A stretch of DNA of 64,000 nucleotides, taken from contig NC_046681.1 in assembly GCF_009870125.1 (NCBI RefSeq), positions 9,499,001 to 9,563,000 of the forward strand. Reading direction: 5' to 3'. The notes under the pieces were generated by a model. The model did not search any database and had not been told where the DNA came from. It was given only the letters and a program-made list of their open reading frames with translations. The position numbers were made by a program, and so were the translations under genes. Below, one piece after another: positions 1-14,948 of this stretch (positions are counted from its first letter, which is position 1; each line of letters starts with the position of its first letter). The stretch is from Drosophila pseudoobscura (Eukaryota > Arthropoda > Insecta > Diptera > Drosophilidae).

Positions 1-831
1 GGACCCCCTCCCCCCGACCCCCTTTGTGTGGTTGTGTTGCCCTTTTTGGCCGCTGGGAAACACGCACAGGCCATAAAACACGCTCGCACATTGCTCATAC
101 GCCACGTTAGACCGACAATTGACGGGATTTACTTTGCCTTTGCACTGGCTCTGGGTCTGGCAGTGGTACTGGCACTGGCACTGGCTCCTTTGCCCTGCAC
201 TTGCTCTGCCTTTGCCCTGCCATCCGACAAAGTAGACGCACTTAAGTGCTTTTGGCAAATTATTATTATTAGAACGGCTCGCTAGAGTCCTGCCATTGGG
301 AATGGGAAGTGGAAGTGGGGAAATGGGAGGCCAAAGGATATCAACTTTGTCTGGGATATTGACAGCTTTAAGTGATTTCCGTTAACCTTTTCAATCGCAG
401 CACAAGCAGACCAACACGTGACCTTAGCCAGGCCAAAGAGAGAGAGAGAGAGAGAGCGAACAAGGAAGCAGCAGACACACACATTTTTATGGCCAACAAA
501 AGCCGGTTACATCCACATTAAATTAAAGTTAAATTGCAAAACTACGTGGCAGCAATTTTCATCTCACCGTCGACGTAATCAGCAGCAGGGCGAAGATGCC
601 CTGGGGCTCACAGCTTTGGGGAGGTGCTCTGTGGCAATTACATGTTTTAAAATAATCATTATGATCGGGTCGTAACACTAAATCCTAAACAACAACCCCC
701 ACAACCCAAGCACAACCCCGTAAATTGTAATAAAATTTTAAATTAAATTTCTCTCCCTCTTTCGTTGTTTCTTTTTGTGGCAGCAGCGGCAGCACCTGTT
801 GCACCATACACTCCCCTCCCCCCGCACTCAC
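1..831. other. Intronic DNA, left edge
   Basis: On the minus strand this is the start of the intron that follows the beat immunoglobulin exon. It holds a short AG repeat near 437-458 and low-complexity CA/GT tracts. I see no exon with convincing coding character on either strand. Confidence 0.5.
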
Positions 832-1040
832 ATCGATGTTGACTCCCGGCAGGGGGAACGCCTGTCCAGGGGGCTTATCGCGCGGCACATAGCGGTAGAT
901 CTCGTGTCCATCCTTGTACCATTTCACCGAGTACAGCGACTCGCCGTCCAGCGCATAACGACAGCCCAGAGTGGCGCTCTTCAGCCGCATTATGTGATTG
1001 GGTATCTTCACCTCGGTCATTGTCAGGGAGCTGCTAATGT
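832..1040 (-). CDS. Beat-family immunoglobulin exon (exon 2 of a partial gene)
   Basis: This exon encodes the first half of an immunoglobulin V-like domain of the beaten path (beat) family, secreted or membrane-anchored neuronal adhesion proteins that act in axon guidance and partner with Side-family receptors. Visible hallmarks are KSATLGCRYAL with the first Ig cysteine, YSVKWYKDG with the core tryptophan, and YRYVPRDKPPGQAF, all typical of the family. A clean acceptor (ttgcag, just above 1040) and donor (GTGAGT, starting at 831) bound it. It begins in phase 1, which joins in frame to the signal-peptide exon at 22075-22315. The second Ig cysteine and the rest of the protein must lie beyond the left edge. 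I cannot say which beat paralogue it is. The family call is firm. Confidence 0.85.
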
Positions 1041-4000
1041 CTGCAATTAGTTGGTAGAGAAAACGAGATAAACAGAATTAGAGAAAACGGCTATGCGAGT
1101 GGTGGAATTATTTCTAATGTCCTGCCTCTGGTGCTCCCCCGTGGGGCAGGGCTTAAGCCTTTAGTGGCTCAAACTTTTGCTTGCCACATGCATATTTCAG
1201 CGGTTATGATTCCGGCTGGCCATATTTTCCGTCTAAACCAGAAAACCAGCAAAACCCAAACACACAAAAAACCTTTTGGGGCCTGCTGTCACATGAATTT
1301 TGACTTGCACGCTCCCGTTGTTGTTCCTGGACGCCGGGTGCCTGCCACCGGGGATCCGGGACAATCCAGTGCATGTCACTGCAGTCTACAATTCACGTGG
1401 CGGGCACGGCACACATACACAAAAAACTCACATATTTTTACGCTTAAATTTTTAAAGGTGAAGTCTGTTTGAATACCCTGCAGGTGCAGATCGGTTGGGT
1501 AGTCCTTACAAAACTCTTTAGGCAACAAATTCGTGTCTTTGTCCTTCATTAGACAAATTTTAAAGATTTGTAGCTTTTATTGTTGTGGAAATTTATGCCA
1601 CTAAAGAACTAGAGACTTAAAAGGAGACCCTACCATACAAAATATAATTTAAAAAAATTATCAAAGTTAAAGAAAAAAAAAATTAAAAACGGTGGAAAGC
1701 CATATTTTCCGGATAAATCCTCTTAATCGACAATAATATTAAATATAGAATAAATAAAAAATCGAATATAAAAAATATAAAGTATAAAATATAGAATATA
1801 TATAATAAAATATATATTAAAGACATTAAAAGCGGTAGAAAACTTCCACTTTGATACCATATTTCTTTAGATAATCCCTTTTAACCCGACAAGAATATAA
1901 AATCCTTTGAAAAATCATAAAATTAACTTTTCAATCCTTTAATTATTTTGGATTTCGGCGTTGCAGAAGGCAGTTATAAAGTAACAAACTTTGCAGACAC
2001 CAAATAGCGATTTTTGAATTTTTTAAAAATAATTTTGTGGCCATAATTATTGCAAATTCCAATTATTAGGATTTAACCCTGCAGCCCCATTTTGTTCACG
2101 TGAAAAATATAAAAAGTACAGACTAATAAGGAAATAATTTCCAGAAAAGAACAAAAAAAAATGATATACAAACAGAAAGATGGAAAAAATATAACATAAA
2201 ATTGTGTGAACCTAATTCTTTTTTTTCAAGGTATTTTGGTTCCTATTTTGGTTTAATTGGTTAAGAATGGAGTCAAAAGTGTAAACCCCTCTCATCAAAA
2301 GTTCAATACCCTTTGAAAAGAGTATGGAGACCTAAACAAATGCCAAAGCCCTTAAATCACAAACAGAAAAATCTCCCCCTTGCCAGGCGACACATTTTGG
2401 CGGGTTTTCGGTCAGTCCTAGACCGAGAGAGAGCCAGTCCCCACATGGGGGAGTGGGAGGTGGGAGGAGGAGGAGACACACCCACTTATTTAATATACCG
2501 TTACACTTTTCATTTCTTCAAACGTCAAATGTGAAAAAGTGAGTTCTGTGGCCGCACTGGCGAAAAAAGCAAATACTCACGCAGACACAGGCACGTGTGT
2601 GTGCCCGTGTGTGTGCCCGTGTGTGTGTGCCCGTGTGGTGTAACGTGCAGCGCCGCCATTGAATTTATCACATTCACATGCAAATTGCGCCAAACGACCT
2701 TATTATGCAAATTGCCAACTGCAAATGGAGAACGAAATTGATTTTCCTGCATTTCTCCGGCAACAACAACAAGCAGCACTACTACAGGGAAGCAATGGAG
2801 TCACACACACACACACACACAACCAGTCTGGAACAGTGGCACCAGGGGCCTATGTTGGGGTTAGTCTTACTTTATTTTTGTCATTGGATTTTGGTAGAGC
2901 TTGGGATACGACTTTTGGGAGATATTTTTGAATTTTAGCACCTATTTTATATGGTAAAAAACTAAAAATAATTAGATTTTTAATTATTTATAAAAAAAAA
3001 AATACATTTCATAATTTTTTTGATTTATTTATTGTTGGTCTGAATTGAAGTTTGAAGATCTAAGCTCTGCAGAGCGTGAAAGTCTTTACATTTCTTCATT
3101 GAAGTTCTGTTAAAGTTATGTTAAGTTTTACAGGGCTTACAGAATTCTGTTAGAAGTGCATATACAGCTTTGAGAGCATGTTATACACGTTCTATACAAG
3201 ATCTAGTAGACCATTCTTGAGGATTCTATAGGACAGCCCTTCCTCTAACGTTTTTCATACACTTTGAACCACTGTGCATCGTTACCCACATATGACTGCC
3301 TTTTCCTTTGCTTCCGCGGGCAGAGGGCGTTGGGTGGGTGTATGGAGGATCTCCTGTTGTCTCTGGCATCGTTCAGCAGTTTTGCGACATTCAGCAAGCC
3401 ACATTTATATGACAACTAGCGGTGGCAGCAGCGAAAGCAGCAAAGGCAGTGGCAGTGGCAGCAACGAGAGCAGCAAAGGCAATGGCAGTGGCAGTGGCAG
3501 CGAGAGCGGCGACAGAACACACACCTTGAGTGTGGGGGAAAAAACAGCAAAGGGAATGGGCCAGGTTGGAGGTTGGAGGATGGCAGCTATGTGGCTTATA
3601 CAGCGACAAATGGCGAATATATTGAGCTGTCACACGCCCCAGCTCAAAAAACCCAAGCCGGAGGTTATGCACACAGACACACGGTCGACTATAATATTGA
3701 ACAATGTGCACCACAAATCGTCAGAGGGCAGAGGGCAGAGAGAGGCACAGTGGCAGCGGAAGCAGAGAGCAGGCCAGTCAAAGCCTCAGACAAAGGCCAC
3801 TGCGAGGCCGAAGCATTTGATATCCTTGCGGAGTTGACCCACGATATAGTCAGGGGATGTGAGGAATCCTCTCTGGAAGCTTCAATCTGATGGATCCAGG
3901 CAGTCAGTGGCATTACAAACGACTGGTGGAAATGGGCCCACCCTCTGGCAGGGTATTCAAAGGGAACGACAATCGGATTCGCAATCGGAATCAGAATCGC

Positions 4001-4043
4001 AGTCGCGCCTTCAATAAAAAATACGCTGAATGCTTTCACCGTA

Positions 4044-4049
4044 TTTCTC

Positions 4050-4087
<38 letters not shown>

Positions 4088-4088
4088 T
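4044..4088. repeat. (GT)n microsatellite
   Basis: A run of GT dinucleotides of about 40 bases inside the beat intron. Similar shorter CA/GT tracts occur near 2800-2822, 5760-5778, 8876-8898 and 15889-15915. Confidence 0.9.
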
Positions 4089-7000
4089 GTTTGTGGCAGA
4101 CAATCGACAATTGGCATAAAAAGAGGGGCAAAAGAGATGGCAACCACAAAATGAGTTAGTTGTTTGCCTTTCCAGTTGTGCCTTTTTGCTGTCGCGCCTC
4201 TCTTGTGTCCCCCCCCTTCCCCTCCTCCAACACATGCTGCCGAAATGGCAGAATATTTGATGGCACAAACGGGCCAACAAAACAGCAAAAGTCATGCATT
4301 ATAAATTCATTTCCGTGTGTATTGTGATGGGGTTATTTTTTTGGCTCTGCCAGCACCGAAAAAATAGGCAGATAAATGGAGTGGATGGTGCCATAAATAA
4401 GTGCTAATAAGCTGGAGAATTTGTGTCACCGATTGGGGCAGGGGGAGTGGAGGGACTCCAACAGGAGGGACTTATTGAGCGACCTGTATATATTCGAATA
4501 TATTGACTTTAATGTCGAGCAGAGGCGATCCAACAGCAGGAGGAAGCCACAAAACAGGAGAACAGAGCCAGGAAGCCAAGGGAGGAACCCATAAATGACA
4601 TTTGAGGACAGTCCCCAAAGATATAAAGGCAAACAAACCCAGGATAACATAGCAAAAGGTCCCATGATGGAGAGCTACACACCTTCTGGCAAGCCAAGGG
4701 GCCTAAGAGGAGCCTCTGAAGCGTCCACAGGCCATGTAAAGAGACCTCCTGCTCCATGAAGGGGAATGGAGCTACACAGGTTACTCCAAAGGGGCTCTAC
4801 AAGGATTATTGCCGCCTTGGACGCCCCGATGTAGAAGGGAAATCCTTCAAGCATCCCAACAGTTTTTGGATAATTTAGTTTGATAAAGTAAAAACCGCTG
4901 ATGCCAGCCATTTTCGCTTAAACTTGTACCTTTGGCCTGTGTCACAGGACACGCCCCATCGTTTTGTAGCGCCTTAATTGCAGTTGAGTGACATTTGACT
5001 CGGCAAATTGGCCCGGGACTGGGCCGCACTCTCCTTGGCTTCTTTGTCAGACTTTTGCAGGGCCAGACAGTGACTGCATAAATGGTGTGTGTCCTTCTAC
5101 CCGGCAGAAACAACAACTGAGTGCACATTAAAAATTAAAAACGCCCCACCCCGGCCCCCGGCCCCCCAAGCGGAACCCCAGTCAGGCCGAGGGAAAGCTC
5201 AACCCGAAGGCAAAAGCCAAAAGCCAAAAGGCAAAGTCGCAACAGCAGAAGGAGCAGAACTTGGCCTCCAACAAAAAGAGGAGGAAGCAAGTCTAACCGA
5301 AGCTTTTGATACCCTAAAATGAAAGAAGCGAACCCTAGAGATCCCTAGAGACCTGTCAGTACTTGTGGAAATATGCCCTACCCCTTTTGAAGGGTATGCC
5401 AGACAGCCCGCGAATGCGAGAAACAGGAAGAGAGAGTGAAAAAGAAGCAAAGTAATTTCATGCATCGTTTAATTTTCATTCGGGTTTAATTTGTGCAACG
5501 CCCCAACGAAAACACAGCCCCCCTCACCCCCCTCACCTCCCAACCAACCCACATTTTGCCACCATATCATCATAAAGAGTTCCTTGATGGCACTTCTTGT
5601 TCGTTGTTGCTTTTGTTGGAATGTTTTGTAATACACCATTTAGACCTAATACTCGACAGCCACTTTCAGCCGAAAGCTGGGCCGAAAGCGGAGCTGACAA
5701 TTGAAACAGCAAATAAAATGAAAGCCAAAAGCAAATGCCAAATAGAAAGGGGCAAAAGCAACACACACACACACACACGCACCAGAAATTGACACCAACA
5801 ACAATTTTTCGACAAATAAAATTAAATGAGCCGCTACTCGTACTTTCTCTTTATTTTTGCTGGGGCTCTTTAACCCCTTCATGGAAATGGAATGAATATT
5901 TCCACTGGCTGGTTTTCCACCGCTTAGTTTCGAAAATATTAGGTTTCGTGTAAAGAACTGGCAGCAAATGGGGACTCCTGAGTACTGGTTTAAGGAAACT
6001 CTTTTCAGATTCCATTATTTCAAATATAGAAACTCTTTTCTATGGTAAAATTCCTTCCCCTCAGCCTCTTGTCTTGTCCGCGCTCCAAAAATTGTTTCGA
6101 CTTTAATGAAGTCAATTTTGGGAAGTTCCACTTCCTTGCCACTGCCATCCCTTTTCGTAATTGAAATTTTTTATAGTTGTCGTGCAGTTTGCTATCTTCT
6201 GTCTTATTGGATGGAGTGGGGAGAGGGGAGCAGGGAGCAGGGACCCCTCGTAAGACCAACTTTTATCAGTGCCTGGCGCATTCTTAAAAACAATTTTCAG
6301 TGCCCGCCCCCTACTACTTCTTTTTTGTTTTTGGAGCCGCAACAAATTAATCCCTTTATTTGCATAATTGAAAAACATCAACTGAAGCTGCCAGTCGACA
6401 AAATATCAAGAACTCCGAAACAAATGGCCGACGGGCAAATGTCCATAGAGTCAGAGGAGAGCGCCCAGAACTGTCGCCGCATTTTAATGTGACGGAGGGG
6501 GCCGGCTTCGGGGGCCCTGGGGAGCTATTTAACATTTTTCCAACACTTTGATAATCGCACTTTGCGGGCAGATTAATTATTTACGAGCCCCGTCTTCTAC
6601 CTGAGCGGGCTCGCGTCGTTTAACCCGCCAGACAACAGCCAAGAGTCGACAAAAGCCCAGAAGTTGTTGTTAAATCTTGGTAATGCCTAAAGCCCCCAGA
6701 ACCCGGAACCCCGGAACCCTGGAGCCCCAACTCCAACCCCCAACACAGCACGGCGCCCAAGTATATTTGTCGCCGGTCTTAAGAGATTGCGGCGCACAAT
6801 TTCCGCGCCTTGGTGACCCCGCGCCAACCCTGGAGACTCCGCCCCCGCGAACAGAACCGCAAGACATCAAAGCACTCGCGTACACACAGAGGGCCAAAAG
6901 TCAACGCGATTCAGGTAGGAATGGGACACGGGGAAATGCCATTTACCAAAGCCAGCGAGACAGGACAGAGTGGAGGCGGCTGGCAAACGGTTAGTGGCTG

Positions 7001-10000
7001 TGGTGACCCCGACACATCCCTGGAGTTTACTTAGTTATCAAATGGTAATATTTCAATTGTGGCCGCTTTCCGTGCAGTTGAAATTGAAAAGAAACAATGA
7101 GACAGGCGGGAAACCTGGAGGAGAGATTATCTTGGGGGCAGAATTAAAAGGCTTGTCAGGAGCATTCCATGCCATTCCCATGCACCCGAAGGCAGTACCC
7201 ACAGAGGCAGTGGCTAAGGTAGAGGCGGAGGCGTCAAATTAATGCGCTAAATGCAATTTGCGGCGCTGAAAAGGCGGCTTAAGGTGATGCCAAGTGCCGG
7301 CTCTTTGAGCCAACTTTGAGAGAAGGCAACTTTTACTTGGGCCACCTTTTGCCATATGAATTATGCAGTCTAGCGAGGCTGGATGCAGAGAAAAGTACGA
7401 GCCTGAGATGAAAAGCGGTTTAAGTTCTTAAAGAGGTAAAAGCGGTTCAGGAAAAGAAGAATTTGATGTGTTTTGGGGGCGTTTTATACTGAAAGATGGG
7501 CAGTAAATCTAGCAGGTATAGTTTTTTGATAGTAAGCCGCAGTACTTAAGGTGGTTTTAACCTAAAAAAAACCAGATATTCCCAGCTAGAGAGCCCACCA
7601 GCAATGCTATGAAGGTGGTATTGCTATGCTATGAAGTTTGTGGGACTTTGAAGGGCCAAACATATCCCTTTTAATTTATTTGGATGCAGTGAAAGCTGGC
7701 CAACATTCCACTTGTTTATTTTCCAATCTTAAGGGAGTCTTTAGGGAAGGACTGCCGTCTTCTGCGGGCGATCAGAACCTTCTGTAAAGTGCTTTTGACT
7801 CTAAAAAAATGTGTGGCCAGAACGACCCAGGAATAACAGATACAAACCTCATGGAAAGTCTGAGAAATGTGCATAAATGTATTATTGTAATATTACCATC
7901 AATAAGGAAGGAAGTTGCATGGAAAAAAGTTAACCTATTTTCAGGCCGAGCATCCTTCAGCCACTCTTCATCCTTTCCAACCATATTAATATTTGATTAC
8001 CGTTCCAAATGGCACAAAAAATTTGCCTATGCCTCGAGGCCACGAGCGGCAAAAGTTGAGCTGAAATATGGCCATAGAATACGGGCATGGGCCTAAATAC
8101 ATAGAAGGTAAAATTTTAAAATAAGAAAAGCCAAAAGCAAGAAGCCGCCAACCGAAGCTTGCCTTCCTTCCTTTCCGACCAATTTTCTTGACTCTTCGTT
8201 TTGTCTGCCGCTTCTGTGCTTCTGGCATAATTTGAAGAACTTCCTATTCAACTTTTGCTGACCAGCCCCAGGGTCCAGGCACACCTTAGACACGGATACA
8301 GGGGGGGCTACAGGACTTTACGGGTATATAGATATGTATATCCAAAGACAACTTGGCCCTGGCATATTACCCAGCCCGGGGGAGGGGGTCAGGTATACTT
8401 ATCCCCACTCGCATGTCCTGGCCCCAAGAGGGAAAGAAGAGTATTATAAATAATTCAGTGGGCCTCGTCTGACCGGAGGCGCTTTAATGAGGCCAAAACG
8501 GACTTTTGGCCATCCCAAGTTTAAGCAATTTTCGTTACAGGTAAAAGTGGAGAAATTTATGAAAATTTAACTCAAGGAAAACAGCTTTCACTCTCAGGAG
8601 CACAAGTCGTTAACCGTTTTTAGAGCTGCTGATTGAGATTGCTTAGGGGGGAGGGGGAGACCACGCTGAAGGTAAATATACATGACACATCCGAATGTGG
8701 GTGGGACCCCTGTCTGGGCCGGAAGCTCTGCTGGAGGTGAGGGGGCCGCGATGCGTTCGGGAAAAAATCAATTTCGCATAAAAAATTCAAGCAAAAATTG
8801 TATGCCAACCTTTTTTCCCCCTGTTTCTTCTTTAGCTCGAGGAAAAGTTTGTGCCAAAGTATGCGTGTCTGTCCGTGTGTGTGTGTGTGTGTGTGTCTTG
8901 TGGCATGTGAACTAAATGATTATGCAAATTGGCCTATAAATCGATTGCCAATCGTCGGCAATGCCACAAATTGCTGCAACACCGGCGACAACTACAAAAA
9001 TAAACAACTAAAAACGATACAGTCGTGTATTGCGCCTACAAGATACCTTGGACTATGATTTATTTATGCTTCAATAAGGAAAACAAACGATGTATCAAAA
9101 AGAACGGACGGAAACGTTCCGAGCCGCGGTCCTTGCCTCTCCATTTTTCTTGCACTTTTCATGGGAGATGGGAGAGGAACCACGACCACTAGGTATGTTT
9201 TAGGGGTTGTTTTTCCCTCTGGATATTACACACATGGTCTCTGAGTATCGGGTATCAAAAGATATGGCATTGCTGCCTTTTTATTCTCTCTGTAAGAGTA
9301 ATCTGTTTACAATAATCGTTCAACTCTAGAATCCTGGATACCTTAGACTCTGCTCGAATTGCAGAACCCTTCTTTATGTTTCCAACATTCCCAAGAGTAG
9401 AATATACCATGCTCGTTCGCAACAACTCAGTTCTGTGCCTCCTTGGGACTCCCCTGATGGCTGGCAAGCTCGTCAACGCACTATAAAAATATCATTATCA
9501 GTGCAAAAGTTTGCTTATCAAAGATGACTCCAACAAGATTGGCAACAGCACAACAACAAAAAAGCGGAATGTTTGAAAAAATGTGGCAAGGAATTTGCAT
9601 ATTCCACAAGACACAGGACACAAGACACAACAACACACAGGACATGGCCCAGGATAGGGCCCGCTGTTGCTGAAGTTGAAAAATGAGAGCCCAGGAAAAT
9701 TGAATTGCCAACTGGTCGGTCGACTGGCCCCGCCCCGACTCCGCCCCCGGGTTCCCTGCCCACAAGCTTATCATTAAATTCAAATATCAATCAATTTATC
9801 ATAAAAAGAAACGGAAGCGTCAACCAACAAAAGCGAGACAGTCAAAGAGGGAAGCGTGGGGGCATGGGGAGTGGGTGACTGCAGGTTGAAGCTTCTGTCC
9901 GGGCGCCCTGGCTAATGCAATCGTGGGGTGAGTGGGCGAAAAAGGAGATGGTTTGTGTCATTAGTTGAGTGAAACAGCGATGACGTTTCTTTCGTTTGCA

Positions 10001-10094
10001 AGGAAGGAAGATTTATCTATGAAAGAGGGAACTCCACCCGGAAAAAAATGTTGAAGGGAAACGCGGTCAAGATATCATATATTACATTTGTAGG

Positions 10095-10765
10095 AAATAT
10101 ATTTAAATTAAGTGTGAAATATATTTTATTTAAATATGAAAATATTTTATTTTATTTGGAAAATATTTGATTTAAATGTGAATTATATTTATTTAAAAAA
10201 ATAAAATATCTTTCGATTGAAAATCAAATATGTATATTTCGATGAAAATTTAAATATATTTTAATTAAAAATTAAATGTATATCAATTACAAATTAGATC
10301 TATTTCGATTAAATAATTAAATATTTTTCGATGGAAAATGAAATATATTTCGATTAGAAATTAAATATATTTCGATGAAAAATTAAATATAATTTAATTA
10401 AAAATGAAATATATATTCATTAAAAACTAAATATATTTCGATTTAAAATGAAATATATTTCGATTAAAAACTAAATATATTCTAATTCAAAATTACATAT
10501 ATGTAAATATGAAATATAAATATATTGCGAATGAAATATATTGCGATTAAAAATTAAATAGATTTCGATTAAATATTAAATATATATCCATTAAAAATTA
10601 AATATATTTCGATTACAAATTAAATATATTTCGTAGAAAAATATTACATTATTTCGAATAAAAATGAAATATATTTCGATCAAAAATTAAATATATTGCG
10701 ATTAAAAATTAAATATATTGCGATTAATTAGATAAATTTCGATTAAAGATGCGTTTAAGAGTGAC
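10095..10765. repeat. AT-rich tandem array, about 22-bp degenerate unit
   Basis: About 670 bp are built from a degenerate unit close to AAATATATTTCGATTAAAAA, repeated every 20-24 bases. The TTCGAT core recurs through the array while the A/T spacers vary. Copies differ by many substitutions and small indels, so this is an old or fast-drifting minisatellite. No open frame of interest crosses it. It lies in the beat-family intron. Confidence 0.85.
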
Positions 10766-13700
10766 GCATACTTAAATTCAAAATATTTATAATAATGCCA
10801 AAATGTAAGTGAAAACACCTTATTTTCCCTACATCTTTTTCTATATCAAACCTCAGGACTGTTTTCGCTGAGTGTATAAATTGTGGCAATGTGGCTCTTT
10901 AAATCTGTATCGGACTTTCTTTGTGTTGCAGCGACAGCGACCCCTCGTGAAAGTGCCCAAAAGCATATCGAAAAATGTGACAAATAATGTTGGGACACCT
11001 ACACACCCACACACGCGTATCCCTTCATACACATGTGGGGTAAATATCTATTTTATTATGCATTTGGCGCCTAATTAAAATAACGCAATGGCAATGGCAA
11101 TGGCAACAAAAAGTAAAGAAAACCCCAAACAGCAAGCAAAAGTTAGATAAAAATGTAAAATAAAAACCGGAGAAAGAAGCAACAAAAATCATAAAAACAA
11201 TAACAAAAAGTAATCAAAAAGTGGAGCACTTTACTTTTGTTTGCTCTTCCCCACAGATACGGGAGAGGGGAGAGGGTAGGAGGGTAGGAGGGGGTGTAGG
11301 ACTGGGAACGTCCGCTCTGGCAGATGTTTTTATAGCTCATAAATTCGTAAGATGCTGGGCGGAATTGGCCAGAAAACTGGGAGTTGAAGCAACAAAACAT
11401 CAAAATTCATTGCCTTTTGCCAAGTTTTGTTTATCCTTTCGCTGTCTTGGCATATAAACGCCTCGGTTCGGGGTGCCGACTGCCCTAGCACCCGAATTCC
11501 GAGCCAAATCAATACAAAATTGATGAATACAAATGATCATAAAAAACAATAAAAACCAATGCCAAAAAGCAGCTGTAGGAGTAGCTCTGGGGAGCCCTCT
11601 GTTGTCTTGTCCTGATTTGGTTATAAAAATCCCAGCCACGTATTTTCGCCAACCCCTCCCCACCCCTCTCTCCTACAATGTGGGCAAATACTTTGATGTG
11701 ATTGGGGGGGGTTGGGGGGTGGGGTGGAAGCTAAGATTTCCAGACAAATGCATTTCCATTTATTATTCATATATGATTCTATATAATGACAGCCCTGCCA
11801 GCCACTCATTTGAAATTAATTTCGCGGAATAAAGCAGCTAGACTCAAAGAAAGGAAAAGAAGGTGGAAATGGTGATGTACACTGAAAGAAAAAAGGAGTC
11901 TATCTAAAAAGAATTATCTTTTAAAGTGGAAACAAATGTAGAGACACATTTTAAAGACTTTTATTGCTAAATATTTATTTAGGAATAACCTTATTTTGGT
12001 TTAATTTCTTTCGGTGTAGATGGAAAATGACAGTACGTACGTCTCAGTCTCAAGTTGTCTTCGGTGCTTGTCTGCACTTGGCGTCTATGGCAGCTCCATC
12101 TGAGCCATCTCCCGGGGAGTCGCTCAGTCGCTCAGTCGCTCAGCCGGAGACAGGCATTCGCCTCGCTTGATTTCAAGCGTATCGCCATCCAGTGGCAGTA
12201 ACCGAGTTTGAGTAAATATATGCATAAGCACACACACAGCAGCAGCACCACCACCACCACAACCACCCACACAGATGTCTTTGACGGGAAATTGATTTCA
12301 ATCAATCAAATGTTGTGATTACTTTGCCGGGGAATGCAGTGCTTCCCAATCCTAGACCTTGTGTGGTTATGGGGGGCCATTAGCAATAATTTACTTAAAG
12401 GCTTAAAGGGAATTTAAGACACAACCAGTCGACACTTGTCGGATTGACCTTCTTGCGGTCTTGGCACTGTCTGGCACTGAATTGAAGGCATTTCTATGTA
12501 ATTATTGTAAAAGGTTCGCTATGAATATTCACAGTGTGGCAGCAGGCAAAGCAGAGCTTTCAAAGGATTAAGCAAGAGCCAAGGAGGTTTATTTAGAACT
12601 AAAGTGTCTGGGAACCCTGTGGAACATCCCGTGAGAGGCTACATATTTTTGGGGATTTCGTCAATAATTTAATGAGCAATCCTCTACTTATGGCTGCACT
12701 TTTCACGTAAATCCACGCTCAACACCCCTTAAATTCAATGCGAATCCTTTTAAAAGTTCATCTCCTTTTCAGCACTCATTCCCGGACTCCCCTCCGCTCC
12801 TGTGTCCACAAGCAGAAGAAAAATTCGCACTTAATGCAATTTATTGAAATTATTAAGTGCAGCACATACAAATATTGTTGGTAATTAACTTTTCCCACAG
12901 CGGAGCAAAGAGAACCCGATAAAGGGAGGAAAAACAGCCAAATGGGAGGTGGGGCCAAAGGGTGGGGATATTAAATATTTAATTAAGCTGCGCGCGCATA
13001 TTAAAATTGCATTAAAAATGTCATGCAAATGTGGAAATTTTTTTGTGTGTGCAACAGCCAGCATTAATCCATAAAAGCCCCAGGGGGAAGGGGGATGGCG
13101 GGGGGATGCTGGCAGGACAGTAACCCCTACTGTGGGCATAAAAAATGGAATATTCAGCCAACGGAATAACTGAATTCATAAAACGCATCGCAGGCAGCTG
13201 GCAAAAATGAAATGTTAACAACGGCCAAAGCCGAAAAGTAGTTGACACACCCCGCACGCAACGCCGCATGCCGCATGCCGCATGCCACTGAAACATGACC
13301 AACGAGGCGTATGAGTGTTGCATTGCGGGGAGAACTTTTGCGGCACGCGCGGGCTGACATCAAAGTTATTGACAACTGTAAAGTTCATGTAATCTGTACT
13401 CGCCGCCCCCGGGCACCCCCCCGGTCACCCCCTTCTGCCTCCTGGCACATAGTAAAATGCCAGAATTCAATTAAAATTTTATGATATGCACAAAGCATCC
13501 AGCGGATCCGAAAAGATGAGCGACTGAGAGAGAGGACTATGCATTTGTATGGGTGTGTGGCTGACACTTAACTGTCATAATGAAAGCAGTTGCATGCCCA
13601 CTCACACCCACAAAACCCACTCAAGCTGCCACGTACACAAACGCACACAGAAGCGCACTCAAACACACACACACTCAAACGCTCATTGAGGCCATTGGCA

Positions 13701-14948
13701 GTTTCGGCTGCCCCTCAGCTCCCCAGCGAAGCTCCTCCAGTGTTCTGCTCTTTTTGGGCCCTGTCTCTCTCTCTCCCACTCTCCTGCTGCTGTCGCTTTA
13801 CTTTGTGGTGGCGACAACTGCACACAAGTGCTGCGCATTTTGGTATAAATTTATGAGTACTCTACCCACAGATGCGGGCATATGGACTTTGAGCAGAACA
13901 GTGCAAAAAATAAAGACAATTATGGAAATCTCTGGGCATTTATATATACTCTTACTCTATATATATTTCCTCCCCGATTGAACCGAAAAAGAGCATTCAA
14001 AATCGTTTCAAATCCCCTACAAATACATTTTCTATGACCATCTCTCATTTTTTTTTTGCTCCCTTTTTTTTGGACTCTCCTTGAGCATCATTTGCGTAAC
14101 GATTTTTGTGCTGAGCTTTTCGTTTTTTCGCCAGAAGGAAATAAAATGAAAATAACCATTTAAATGATGGTTATAATTTAGCTAACAATTTGGCTGGCAT
14201 TGTTTGTTGCTGGGCCATCTGCTAATGCGGCTTTATGGCTGCGGACACTGTACTTTTTCCCTCTCTCTCTCTCTCTGGAACAATCGGATGAGCTGTAACC
14301 GGGTGCTCATGTGCATGTGGATATGCAAATGGGGTTGTTAACAGGATGTTGCAGCATGTTCGTCATAAATTTTACTGGGAGTGGGCCTTGGGCCGGCCAC
14401 CCTGTGGGATGGTGGGCCCCACAAATCGACCATCTGCAGTGACCTTTCAACTGACGACCATAAAACTGTCTCTCTCTCTCTTGCACCCACCCGCTGGCGG
14501 GCCACTTTGCAACTTTAAGACCACGAAACGGGCACGAAACGGATGCGATAAGCTTTGGCCCAGCAGTTTGCCGGCTTAACCCGTCCGCATACGGCACTCT
14601 GGCACACTCAGCTGGAGCATTGATTACCACGAGCCAAAATAAATTACGGCCCCCGGTCCAGTTCAAATGGTAAACTTTCTCCGCACAACTTTCACTTGGC
14701 AGCAGCCGGAGGCGGAATTTTTACGCTCTATTTGCTCTACAGTCACTGCCAAAAATTCACTGCAAGCACCTAACAAAAAAGTGCCCCGTTCTCGAGTCCA
14801 CATACGGACTAGAAGATACCCGCTATTTGGTTTCACTAGAGAAGCCGGAGTGGAGGGCGGTGAGAGTCCTGTAGGCCTCTTGGAAGATGACTTTCAGATA
14901 GCATGATATTTTAGTGGGGGGAATACCAAAACAAAGGCTAAAGAGGGA

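Noticed and set aside
3274..3837. A 187-codon open frame rich in Gly and Ser
   Set aside because: The Gly/Ser run comes from AGC/GGC simple repeats. Overlapping frames on both strands are also open, and no domain is visible.
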